Source: Nereocystis luetkeana
Lineage: Eukaryota > Sar > Phaeophyceae > Laminariales > Laminariaceae
Length of the DNA stretch: 64,000 bases
Reading direction: 5' to 3'
NCBI GenBank assembly: GCA_031213475.1
Contig: JARUPZ010000009.1
Coordinates: forward strand, 2,071,001-2,135,000
The translations under genes were made by a program, and so were the position numbers. The notes below the pieces were generated by a model, which saw nothing but the letters and a program-made list of their open reading frames with translations, searched no databases and was not told where the DNA came from. Numbering within the stretch: the first letter of the stretch is position 1; each line of letters starts with the position of its first letter. This document shows positions 39,340 to 49,976 of this stretch, in pieces.

Positions 39340-41190
39340 GCCCTGACATACCCATATTTTGCTAGATCATTTAAAGAAGGGGAATCGACGATTCTATCGA
39401 GGTGTGAAATGCTCCTTTTCGGCGTAGCACAAACCCACCGCAATCTCCCCACGAGATCAATTAATTGCACTTACACGTACTGTAGTATCGCATAAATCAT
39501 ACCTTTTGCCAAAGCTTTGAATCCTAAAAGCAGCCGTCGCTTGCCTGCAACACACGACACACAGTTTGCAGGCACCCTGATGACCTCGCTGTGCAAAAGC
39601 TGTGGGCGCTGCCGGCCTGTCCATACTACTCACTCTAAAAGAAAGTTCGAAACGATAGTAAGTTTGTTTTTTTGTTGGTGACAAAATCGAATAATCCCCC
39701 TCGTGTGCATCTGTGGGAGGTGGGACATGAAAGGGCCTTATCAGTCAATAAACGTCCGTGAGCCCCTACGAAAGTCCTCCACTGGGAGAAACATGCAACA
39801 AACCCGCCGCGGTCTTCGTCGATCAAATGCCGTTACACGTGTATAGTATCGCACACACCACAGACTCCGTTGCGATAAGTACGTTCCAGTGTTGTCGCCA
39901 GCCTATAGTAGCACCACAGACACCCTGCTGCATCTCTCGTTGTGCGCTGACGGCCTACTTGTCGCTGGCGGTCTATTCGTCGCTGGCGGTCTATTCGTCG
40001 CGGACGGTCTATTCGTATAAAGGCCATTCACAACGATTAACAAAACAAACATGACTCATTTCAGCTTTTCCATTAAAATAAAATAAAATCACGATTCATG
40101 ACTTTTGTCGTGTCTCAAAATACGCCTGATCAAGGCACTACGCAACCCACGCGCACGAACGATATCCGAAGGTCGGTATAGGGGCATATGGTAGACTCTG
40201 CTTCGTACGCAGATTGTGAACAACGGGTGGCTACCCAAAGACACCGCTGAGCGCGGGTTAACGAGCACGTTATGGCCTCGACTTTTTCGAGGACGAGGAG
40301 CCACAGCTCGAAGACAGAAGCGAAAATACCTAAGAATATCGCAGGCCAGGCCGGGCAGACGGCCTGAGTGGTGCAAGCTCGCGGACCGGGCCTGGCCGAC
40401 GGTCGCGGAGATGGGAATCTCGCAGGCTAGGTCAGACTACGGCCCGTGATTCGAAAATATCACGGTCTGGGCCAGGGGTGGCCGGCCCGGCCCGGCCTGA
40501 CCGTGCTCCACTCGTGAGAGTTGGCTCCAATCGCTCAAACCGTTCGATTTGAGCTATCGGAATTTCCACGATTTGAAAATATCGCGAAACGTGACCTTTT
40601 TCGGCTTTTTTTTCGTTAGAACTGAAACGTCATGGATCATGATATTTTATCATATGCCGAGAAGTCACGAATCGTGTTTTTATTTTGGTTCGTAGGAACG
40701 ACCCTTTTTACTCAAAACACAAAAAAAACGATCGAAACTTGTTTTCCATGCACAGACAAAAAAATATCACTCGTACGTAATACACGTGTCTATGGGAGGT
40801 AGAATATGAGCCTAAAAACGAAAACGAGCCTAAAACACACACAAACACCACCAACATCAAAAAGCCAATTGAACAAAAGACCCGTGCCACGGTTGGGTAG
40901 CTCCTGAAAAGGAGGGGATGCATTTCCCGCGGGTGGAAAAAAGCCTCCGGACGGTACAGAGAGACTAGGATTGTTCATCATTGACCCCAAATTATAACGC
41001 GACCGACGGAAGGCCACCGGAGGTGCCTCACTTGATGGTAGTACAGGAGCCCAAACACCTCGTCCCCCACCGCTTGGACTACGAGCAAAAATAATTATTG
41101 TAAGCTACGCCCGATACCGCCAAAATTCCAGGGGCTCAACAGGTATCTCACGACAAATAATATCATGGTACAGGTACCAGGTACAAAAAT
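39340..41190. other. No gene recognised; 18-bp tandem repeat at 39945-40018
   Basis: TCGCTGGCGGTCTATTCG repeats three to four times at 39960-40018. GGCCAGGCCGGGC-type GC-rich palindromic words lie at 40345-40500. No protein family seen. Confidence 0.5.
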
Positions 41191-41264
41191 CGGGTGGATT
41201 GGTAATACTACACCAGGTAAAGCTTAAGCTCACCACACTTTTCACGTGCAAATTTCGACAACAG

Positions 41265-42395
41265 CCGTTTACTCCCGTGAGATACGGAAGTGCTACTCGT
41301 ACATCCCCGCGTGTCGAAAACAATGCCCCGTGGTGCACGGCCCTCGCCAGTCGAGGAGGGGAGCATTTTGACCAACCATGCCGTTAAAAGAATACCGCAA
41401 CGCGAGCGATACTGCCATAACTCGGCCGCCCCGGGGGGGGGGGGTCCCACACGATTGGGGCTAAGCAAGCAGTGTCCGCCGATACCGTGTCCTACGAAGC
41501 ACAACGGCGGGCTCGTATTTTCGGGCACCGGCGGCAACGTGCGACACACCCTTCAGCGTGCGTTTAATTAACGGAGGCGCGAAAACGGTCTCGGTCGGCT
41601 AACCTCTAGTTCGCAAACCGACTCTGCTGGATTGTAGCGCGGCAGCTAGAAGAGTAAATCACTTGCAATACAGTAGCACCAGCTGAGGCTGCCGTCCGGC
41701 ATAACACACAACGCTGCGAACAGGGTTTTCTGTAACGCCATGCATAGTATTTTCAATATTTGCCTATCGTCTGCGTCTGTCAATCACAAACTCCGCGCTC
41801 CCCCCCGCCCACCGAAACTAATTGACCCTCAACATGATACCCGTCTGTCCACAAATATAAGGAATATTTCGACATTACAGTACCATCTACATGTATATTA
41901 TATTTACGGCCAGACTGGTACCTGGTACCTGGTAAGCTCTTCGAGACGAGATGACTGCGCCGTTGAGTTGCGGCTCATCTGACTGCCGCAAGACTCTGAG
42001 TCCAGCTCGACGCCCGCCGGCCTTAAGCCCTTTTCACGTCTATGGGGCGTTGAGGCTATCGTCGATATCACCCAGAGATTCCACCGGGAAACGCCTCCAT
42101 CAACAGTCGTTTGTGTCATAATTCCAGCGGCGTCCATCTCCACTCGCCCAAAAAAATGCAAAAGAGCCCCCCCCGGAGGCGAGGTCCTTGCCTCCGATGG
42201 GCATTGGCTAAATCAGTGTATGGCGGACACGTTATCAGCTCTTACCAGAGTATTCGACCACGGCAGACATAAATCAACCGGTCGCTCCGACCGCTGAAAA
42301 ACATGCATGTACGCGTACCCAACCGTGCGTGCGCCACCACACACGAAGATAGATGCGTACAATTTCAGGAATCTAATGCTATGCTACCCTAGCTC
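41265..42395. repeat. 1.1-kb duplicated block, copy 2
   Basis: Direct-orientation partner of 38155-39335, about 3.1 kb away, with many small indels and perhaps 80% identity by eye. Minus-strand start MCRTLPPVPENTSPPLCFVG aligns with copy 1. Confidence 0.75.
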
Positions 42396-42699
42396 TCTCC
42401 GTGCTAGGTGCATCGTCCTCGTGCGATGTCTCCTCCTGAACGGGGGGGGGGGGCGACCGCTTTTGGGTCTTGAGAGTCCTGTGCCGCCCCCATTGGCAGC
42501 GGAGGAGGAAGCCCTACCCTAGTGTGAGCTCCAACATCGACGTGAGCTGCCCCGTACCCCAGCTGGCTCCTCAAAGATATGAGTCCGCCCAAGCTCCCCC
42601 TCCGGACAAGGCTCCCAGCCGCATCACGAGCGTCTTGAGACATCGGGTTCAGGTCCCGGGAACCCGGTTCCGCACCCGGCGGCAGTGGGGGAGAAGACC

Positions 42700-44883
42700 T
42701 CACCCCAATTTTGAGCACCACTGGCGACGGGAAGTGCACGGCACCCCTGCTGACTCCTTGCGGGCGTGCCCCTCCTCCAAAGCCCCCCTCCGGGCTAAGC
42801 TGCTCGCTCCACGACGTTCATCCTGCGACCCAGGGCTCGAGCCCAGAGAGCTCGATGCCACACCCGTTGCCATCTGCAGAGAAGGTCTCACCGTGGTGTG
42901 GGCACTATCGCCGACCCGGGGCGACAAGTACCCCTGTTGGTGCCTCTCCGGCGTGGATACCCTCAGCACCCCCGGCTGGGCGAAGCTTCCGAGTCCACCG
43001 TTTGCCCTCCTGCTCTCTGATGGCGTTGACCCACCTGCTCTCGCCCCCAAACTAGCTCTCGCCGTAGTGGGGTTATTTTCCCCCCCTTGAGGTGCCTCCT
43101 CCGGGACGGGTCCAACATCCATTGGATCGCTGGGCCTTTGACGTTGCTGCTGACCACTCCTTGCTCTCCGACGGAGGGGGAAAGTAGACGGCGTCGCCCC
43201 CAGCGTCATCGGGGGAGGAGGCCCTACCCTCGGAGGAGTTGCACCGGCGTTGAGGGCTGCCCTTCCCCTGTTGTCACCCCTCGTCGTTGAGGACCCTCTC
43301 CGGAGAAAACTCCCCGCTGCAAGGCGAGCGTCGGGAGACCTCGGGTTCAAATCCCGGGTCCCTGGTATCGCACCCGGCGGTAGTGTGCTAGAAGTCCTTA
43401 TCCGGCTTTGAGCGCCGCCTCCTCTATTATGACCCCTCGTAGTTGTGGACCCCCTCCGAACAAAACTCCCCGCTGTAAGACGGGCGTCTTGGGACCCCGT
43501 GTTCAAATCACGGGAGCCCGGTATCGCACCCGGCGGTAGTGGGCTAGCAGACCTTATCCGGCTTTGAGCGCTGCCGGCCCTGTTGTGACCCCTCGTAGAT
43601 GTGGGCCCCCTCCGAACAAAACTCCCCTCTGCAAGACAAGCGTCTCGAAACCTCGTGTTCAAGTCCCGGGAGCCCAGTATCGCACCCGGCGGTAGTGGGC
43701 TAGAAGGCCTTAGCCGATTTTGAGCGCCGCCACTTGCGGGAGGTGTACCGTGTGGCGAGATAGGGGCGCATCTTCTTTCCTCGTCCATTGGCGAAGGGCT
43801 CTGTCGTTGTGCGGTTCCCCTCCCTGCGCATTGAGCAGTGTTCGGCGGCCCGTGACGTCCGTAGAGGCTGTTTCCCACCTGAGAGCCTCCTATCAGTCGA
43901 GAACCACCGTCCCTCCTATCTGTTCTAGTACTCCACGCTCTAGCACTGGCTATTAGTTCGGAGAGAGTCACTGACGGCTGCGGGCGATGGATCTGGACGG
44001 TTGGTGCTCTGAGAGGCACCAACGCCTCCTGGCTCCGGGTGTCCTCGGCAGCGGTAAACCGAAATCGCTGGTGCGGGCGCACCGACACCCTTGTTGGAAC
44101 GGAGGTAGCTCGTCGCCGGTGCCCCAGGATCCCTGACAGGATCGGGGGTGGAGAGGTTGTGATACTCCCCCCAGAAGGAGACGGGGGGCGGTGCCTCGGC
44201 CGTGAACTTGGTCGGGGCGAGAACCGATTCCCTGATGCTGTCCTACCCCGCCGGATCCCGATGAAGTGGGGTGAAGGGGGGACGTTTCTACCCATCGTCG
44301 GCATCGACCGTGAACGGTTGGCTCGGGCGTCTTGCGCCCCCTCTCGATGCGTCAACGCCGTTTGGCATTGAGTATCGTCGCCAAAGGTAACCGGAGGTCG
44401 TTGACGCGTGCGTGTCGACCTCCCTGACAGAGGAGAAGTAGATCGTTGCTGGTGTCCTGAGAGTCCCGGCTGAGGTGGGGGCGGAGTGGTGCTGGTGCTT
44501 CTTCCCGAAGGCGATGGCGAACGGTGCGTCGAACGCGTCAGTGGACGCGGTGAAGGCCGATCGCCTGATGATGCCCTATCCCGCCGGGCCTGAACGACAG
44601 ATTGCAAAAGTTGTTCGGTCCTACCCTTCCTCGGCACTGGCCTTGGGGACGCCTGTTGTCGAAGGCCTCCCAATGTAGGGGCTGGTCTCCTCCCCTCGCT
44701 CGTCCATGCCGGAGTATTCATCCTCCGTCCGCGTTCCACCTGCGGCGGGGTCATTGCTATGCGCATCGTGGCTGTCGCCGACGGCAGACCCTCACCTTGC
44801 TGCACCCCATTCAAACCCCTGCTGTTGCAACCTTCCTGTCGCGAGGGCTGGACCTCCCGTCTGGGGGCTCGTACGCCTCGCAC
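42700..44883 (-). CDS. 727-codon open frame with 52-residue repeats, unknown
   Basis: An uninterrupted 2.18-kb frame, rich in Arg, Ser, Pro and Gly and predicted disordered. Between about 43290 and 43760 it contains three 52-residue (156-bp) repeats, each with PLPPGAIxGSRDLN and FVRRG(S/P)TxTRGHNR. Indels between units respect codons, which favours coding. Further diverged units occur toward the C-terminus, and beyond 42739 in a shifted frame. No domain recognised. It could be a Gag-like protein of an unknown element or a disordered host protein. Each repeat carries a tRNA T-arm-like hairpin on the plus strand. Confidence 0.4.
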   Translation of the reverse strand: MRGVRAPRREVQPSRQEGCNSRGLNGVQQGEGLPSATATMRIAMTPPQVERGRRMNTPAWTSEGRRPAPTLGGLRQQASPRPVPRKGRTEQLLQSVVQARRDRASSGDRPSPRPLTRSTHRSPSPSGRSTSTTPPPPQPGLSGHQQRSTSPLSGRSTRTRQRPPVTFGDDTQCQTALTHREGAQDARANRSRSMPTMGRNVPPSPHFIGIRRGRTASGNRFSPRPSSRPRHRPPSPSGGSITTSPPPILSGILGHRRRATSVPTRVSVRPHQRFRFTAAEDTRSQEALVPLRAPTVQIHRPQPSVTLSELIASARAWSTRTDRRDGGSRLIGGSQVGNSLYGRHGPPNTAQCAGRGTAQRQSPSPMDEERRCAPISPHGTPPASGGAQNRLRPSSPLPPGAILGSRDLNTRFRDACLAEGSFVRRGPTSTRGHNRAGSAQSRIRSASPLPPGAIPGSRDLNTGSQDARLTAGSFVRRGSTTTRGHNRGGGAQSRIRTSSTLPPGAIPGTRDLNPRSPDARLAAGSFLRRGSSTTRGDNRGRAALNAGATPPRVGPPPPMTLGATPSTFPLRRRARSGQQQRQRPSDPMDVGPVPEEAPQGGENNPTTARASLGARAGGSTPSESRRANGGLGSFAQPGVLRVSTPERHQQGYLSPRVGDSAHTTVRPSLQMATGVASSSLGSSPGSQDERRGASSLARRGALEEGHARKESAGVPCTSRRQWCSKLG

Positions 44884-44969
44884 GCTCTACCTGTGGAATA
44901 ACTTCTACTAGACACCTCCCGTCCGGTGCGAGGGCCTGACCCCCCTCTTGCTGCACCTCACTCGCTTGT

Positions 44970-45660
44970 TCGCCCCCTTACCGACAGTGGCGCCATCGCA
45001 GGTACTGCACTAGTCGATACGCCTGTCTCTCGCTGCCCGAAACAGTCGGTTTCCGGCCCCGCCCCGGTTTCAGTTTGTTCCTGCAACCTTCTCGGCATGG
45101 GGGTAGCGCCAGGGATCCTCGGCTGCATCCAGGCCGGGAGAGGCTTGCCTCGCCCTCATCCGGCTGGTAGCGGACAAAAGATAGATCTGTTGTTGCACTT
45201 GCGGGTTGTGCCGCCATCGCGGGCACTGCACTAGTCGATCCGCCTGTCTCCCGCTGCCCGGAACAATCGGTTTCCGACCCCGCCCCTGTTGATTCTTGTT
45301 GCTGCAACCCTCCCGGCACGGGGATTGTGTCAAGGATCCTTGGCTGCATCCAAGCCGGGAGAGTCCTGCTCCGCCCTCATCCGGCTGGCAGTGGATAAAA
45401 GGACAGGGCTGTTTTTACATTTCCGGGTTGTGCCGATATCATAGGTACTGCACTAGCCGATACGCCTGTTTCCCGCTGCCCGGAACAATCGGTTTCCGGC
45501 CCCGCCCCGGTTGCTGCTTGTTGCTGCAACCCTCCTGGCACGGGGGTTGTGTCAAGGATCCTTGGCTGCATCCATGCCGGGAGAGTCCTCCCCCGGCCTC
45601 GCCCGGCTGGCAGTGGACAAAACGATAAGGCTGTTGTTGTACTTGTGGTTTGTGCCGCGG
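44970..45660. repeat. 222-bp tandem array, about three units
   Basis: GGCTGCATCC occurs at 45121, 45342 and 45564. Each unit has GGTACTGCACTAG(T/C)CGATAC, GCCTGTCTCCCGCTGCCCGG and CGGTTTCCGGCCCCGCCCC. 222 is divisible by three and the minus strand stays mostly open in two frames (GAGSETDCSGQRETG). It directly precedes the 727-codon frame on the same strand, so may be its 5' part. Confidence 0.85.
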
Positions 45661-45699
45661 TTTCTACGGGGAGGTCATCACCTGCCGATATGACGGGCA

Positions 45700-47390
45700 C
45701 CCCCACGTACGCGAGGTTGCCCACACTTTCGCAACCCTAAATCGCCCCTCTTTTGGCGAGCGTGAGGCGCACTTAATTTTATTCCGCGACGGCGACGAGT
45801 GCAGCTTCAACTTCCTTTCCCCCCGCTTGCAATGAGTCCTTCTCCTAGGGTTCTCTTTTATTGACCCCTTCTTGCCTTTCAGGTTCGACCCACCGAGTTC
45901 CCTCTCCCAGGGATGCGGGTATGTAGATTGCTGCTGCAGGACGCTCCCCTACTCCCAGCAAAGATGATAGCCTCTCTCAACCTTCCTTCTCCACGTTCAT
46001 TTCCCCCCCAGCTCCTTCCCGACCCTGCTTCACCCTCCCTTCTCTCACGAACCTCAAAACCCGTGCCTAGCCCGTAGGAAGAGAACTGCACTGCGTTTAC
46101 GTTTCGGCCTTGCGACAAGCACTGCCGATCGTGCTTGGTCCGCCTGCTCCGTTTTATTTTATTTTATGCCCGGTACCAGGCATAATATTTGAATTAATTT
46201 GATTCTTATTATTTTTTTTTATATCGGCGTTCCTGTAGCCCCTCACCTCTTCCACCACCCTCTAGTCAAGCTCCGCTGCAGTTCCCGACCCCACTCGAAG
46301 CACAGCAGTCTATGCCTACGACCAGCGAAAACCTTCCTGATGGATGATGGACGATACTCGTAGTAATGGAAGAAACCGCTGGAAGATAAGTTAAAATATA
46401 TTTATATACCTGGTATTAATAGAAGAAGAAGGAGACTCGTCCAGCCCCAACAAAGAGGGCTAGAAAATAGGTCTGGTACCTCAATAGATACACGAACCTT
46501 CCGGTGCATCGTTTTTCGTGTGGTTCTGTTTCCTCCGTATTATCCTCACCCCACTCGAAGCTTCTCCCACACGAACTTAGAGCACCTCTGAACAATGCTT
46601 TAGGCAGGCGAACCGTAGCACAAATGCGTTTGTCACCGGCTTCCAATCGGCTGCTTGCTGCTGCTGTACTTCGTTTGCCCGTGCGTTTTCTTTCAGGAAC
46701 ACCGAAGAAAAGACTCGAAGACGATAAGGTACATGTCCCGAAAATAAAATTCAAAAGAAGAAAGGATACCTACTTGGTATACGCCGTTCGGATACAGCTG
46801 TGCCCGCGAGTTTTCGTAGGGCCCAAACTGGGCTGGCCCACCGCAGCACAGGTTGGTTTACGACCGACCACCTACCGACTGCTGCTTGCTGTAGATTTTC
46901 CTTTTCCCCCGTCCTCCTCCTCCCTTTTCGCGCTCCGAGTTGTATTTATTGGACCCCGAGCTCGTCGAACCTGCTATTATACGTGCCCCCGTGCTCGTAT
47001 CTTTCAGCCCTAAAGTTTCTTGGAAGTTGCTTCGCTCGGCCGTTCGTACGAGTTTATCTCACCCCCTCATCTCCTCACGTCACGTTGTACTATTGATCCC
47101 TGACTCAAATCAGAGGTCAAGTCCAGAGAGCACAGGAACCGAGGGTGGCTCACAATGCGATCATTGCATACTGAGTTCATTACAATACGAAAATTGTCCC
47201 GTTGGCCCGGGGTAGCATCCAGAGGAGTCACTGATCTATACCCCTTTTTTAAGAAGGAATTACTTAACGGCTTAATATACGGTAGATAATACAACCTCTA
47301 AAATCCAGTATTTATTTATAATTGTTAGTACTCCTATGTATAATGAACAAATACATAATAAATTGTGCACAACCCCGATGCTATTGCTAT
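45700..47390. other. No gene recognised
   Basis: The longest open frame is 46504-47013 (+, 169 codons, Arg/Leu/Pro-rich, starting MHRFSCGSVSS). No domain, no homologous copy in the window. Probably not coding. Confidence 0.4.
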
Positions 47391-47395
47391 TGATA

Positions 47396-47690
47396 AAATA
47401 CACGTGTGTGCGTGTTCTTCAAATTAAACCGTTCTTTCTACCCGTCGACATCCAGCACAACCAGTGTCCGTGCCGATTCTTCAATCCTAGAAGAGATACA
47501 AGTTCTGTGGTCACAAAGCTACGCCACAGAGATACTACGTTGCCACGTGAGCAGTATGCACTGCAGTGGGCAATGCAAAGAACAGCCGTAAAACGAGCTT
47601 GCGAAGGTAAGTATCATCAACCACATAATCAATCGAACACACCAAGTGTTGGCCACCTCGCCTGCGGGGAGGGCACGACAGATTGCTTCT
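47396..47690 (-). mobile_element. LINE-A 3' end, left member of a head-to-head pair
   Basis: 3' tail at 47396 (GTGTGTGCGTGTTCTTCAAA on the plus strand), then ACCGTTCTTTCTACCCGTCG, CATCCAGCACAACCAGTGTC and CTGTGGTCACAAAGCTACGC. 5'-truncated. Confidence 0.72.
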
Positions 47691-47694
47691 TCTA

Positions 47695-48015
47695 GTTTTT
47701 ACTTTCCTTTTTTTTCTTTTTCTCTTTCGATTTGTCTACTTTGTTTTTGTTTTCTCTTTGATTGTTTCCTTTCGTTTCTCTATTTCATAGAATGTGTATG
47801 TCGTGCCTGTCGTATCTAGTATAATGACATGGCATTGCATTGCCCACTGCAGTCCTTACTCCATACTGGTACGTGGCAACGTAGTTTCTCTGTGGCGTAG
47901 CTTTGTGACCACATAACTTGTATCTCTTCTATTAATAGGATTGAAGAATCGGCACGGATACTGGTTGTGCTGGATGTCGACGGGTAGAAAGAACGGTTTA
48001 ATGTGAAGACCACAC
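47695..48015 (+). mobile_element. LINE-A 3' end, right member of a head-to-head pair
   Basis: Plus-oriented: GACATGGCATTGCATTGCCC, GCGTAGCTTTGTGACCACAT, GGTTGTGCTGGATGTCGACG, GGTAGAAAGAACGGTTTAAT, ending GAAGACCACACACATACC. Mirrors 47396-47690 with facing truncated 5' ends. Confidence 0.72.
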
Positions 48016-48312
48016 ACATACCTACAACAAAAACAACAGCTGACGTATTAATAACTTCATATACGTAACGATAACATAAATAAAGCGAAGCACTGCTTCC
48101 CAGCTGCCAGATACACCTGCGTCCCTGACCCTTACCCTTACCTCGGCCACATTCTCACATCTGGCGTCGACGGCAGGACAATCTTGAGCCATCCCACAGT
48201 AGGGGTGCACCAGAAGTTCCCGAGTCCCTAGCATTAGGAGCTCAATATCTCACCCGAAAAAGTAATTGGAAAAAATTCGTTCGTGCCACCCGACCGGCAC
48301 GTGTATGCGCTA

Positions 48313-48417
48313 TTACGGGGGACCATAGTTAATAGGACCAAATATTGTTAGTAAAAATTGTTAAATATATAGGTTTTTGTGTATACCATAGGTCCTATTA
48401 ACTATGGTCCCCCGTAA
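48313..48417. mobile_element. MITE family A, copy 8 (best preserved)
   Basis: TTACGGGGGACCATAGTTAA facing TTAACTATGGTCCCCCGTAA as perfect inverted arms, core AGGACCAAATATTGTTAG and TATACCATAGGTCC. TA on both sides. Confidence 0.92.
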
Positions 48418-48419
48418 TA

Positions 48420-48745
48420 GTAGTCCTAAAACGAGTATAGGAGTCAAATTTTCATCCTCACTGGTAGTTCCTCACTTACTGAACTCAATTGGTCAGAAAC
48501 CCTCGTCCCACAAAGTGCAACCCCTACTGTGGGGTGGCTCTCTTCACATCTGACGTCGCCGCATTCGACGAACCTTCTGGCCAAGCTTTGGGCTGCAGCG
48601 CTTCTTCTAGATCTTCTTTACGATCATGTGAGCTATCCCTATCCGGGAGGCACCTGGCTTTGAAGTCAACTTTTTATTTTGTTTCTTTTTGTTCCTTGTT
48701 TCGTGTTCTGTTTCGTCTTCCTTGCTGCCTATTTTCTTCATTTTT
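48420..48745. other. No gene recognised
   Basis: Short frames only. Confidence 0.45.
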
Positions 48746-48756
48746 GATTTCCGAAC

Positions 48757-49270
48757 GGCCCGCTCATATCGGGAACCCACCAAGATTGCCAAACGATTAT
48801 TTAGTGCAAAAGTTCCGTCTCTAACGGCCCATATTTCTTGGGAAAACCCTTGCTAATCGACCACTACGTAAACGTGCTTTCGAATGGTTTACCGTCTCAA
48901 ACGGCCCGCTCATATCGGGAACCCACCACGATTGCTAAGGATTAGGATGGCCCGCTCAAATCGGACCACCGCAAAAATCGGACGTCTACGGTACCTAGGT
49001 TTTTGCGCGTGCTCTCCGGTGGTCTTCCGTGAGAACGGCCCGCTCATATCGGGAACCCACCAAGATTGCCAAACGATTATTTAGTGCAAACGTTCCGTCT
49101 CTAACGGCCCATATTTCTTGGGAAAACCCTTGCTAATCGACCACTACGTAAACGTGCTTTCGAATGGTTTACCGTCTCAAACGGCCCGCTCATATCGGGA
49201 ACCCACCACGATTGCTAAACGATTAGGATGGCCCGCTCATATCGGACCACCACGGAAATCAAACGTCTAC
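48757..49270. repeat. Tandem duplication with CGGCCCGCTCATATCGGG motif
   Basis: A unit of about 279 bp (48757-49034) is repeated from 49036. Within and between units, CGGCCCGCTCATATCGG(G)A followed by ACCCACCA(A/C)GATTGC occurs about six times. It adjoins the left end of the YR element and may be its outer 3' region. Confidence 0.8.
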
Positions 49271-49347
49271 GGTCCTTACTCTGCCCCTTTCCCCTCCGTT
49301 TGCCCATCCGCCGTGGAAATAAATGCGGGAGGGTGGGTGGGAAAAAA

Positions 49348-49677
49348 ACAAAGCACCGATAACCAACAACGATGCCTGACGGTCCTCTGCCGCTCCCTAC
49401 TCGGCGCCTGGCTCTCCCCTGCTCGTGCTGGGACCCCGACTAGTATTGACTCTGGTATCTCGTTGCTCCCGCTGCTCTACTCGCTTTCTTATTTCAAGTG
49501 CGACTGTTCCTACTCGTTCCTTTCGTGCCGCAACATAATTTCCTTCTACTATTACCCCGTAATAAACATCCCGTTGTTTCTGTGTGAAACCCCCCGTTAG
49601 TCATTCAACACACTGGTGTATCTTTCTACCCGTTGCCCTCCAAACAACAGGTTGTCTCTAAGACAACCTTTCTCTTT
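49348..49677. repeat. 330-bp direct repeat (internal copy, A2)
   Basis: From ACAAAGCACCGATAACC to AAGACAACCTTTCTCTTT, three mismatches to 55691-56020. It contains GGTTGTCTCTAAGACAACC, a perfect small hairpin. Confidence 0.95.
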
Positions 49678-49678
49678 G

Positions 49679-49976
49679 GTTGTTACTTCCACGAAAGATG
49701 CTTTGAATTATATGAAAAAATAGCCGATGGGGGGGGGGGAAAGGTCTGCTCTGCTCCTTTCCCCCCCCGCGTGCATACGCTTCCCTTACGCCTAAACAAT
49801 CAGCCAAAAGGGGGGGGGGGGGAAGGGGCTGCACTGCCCCTTTCCCCCCCCGCGTATTAACGCCTTCCCCAAAACACATAAACGGAAACGCGGTCGACAT
49901 ATCTACCGGTCGCGCTCCGCGACTGGAACGCCTCCCTTCACGAGGCCGCGATTTCCTTCCCAAATTTTACTATTTT
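49679..49976. repeat. Region between recombinase and internal repeat (possible B1)
   Basis: Two internal units of poly-G followed by (G)AAAGG(T/G)(C/G)TGC..CTGC(T/C)CCTTTCC and a poly-C run. A weaker relative, CTCTGCCCCTTTCCCCTCCG, lies at 49278-49300 beyond the internal 330-bp repeat, which would be B2. Confidence 0.5.

Noticed and set aside
46504-47013. 169-codon plus-strand gene
   Set aside because: No domain, no splice-supported structure and no second copy; composition is consistent with chance.
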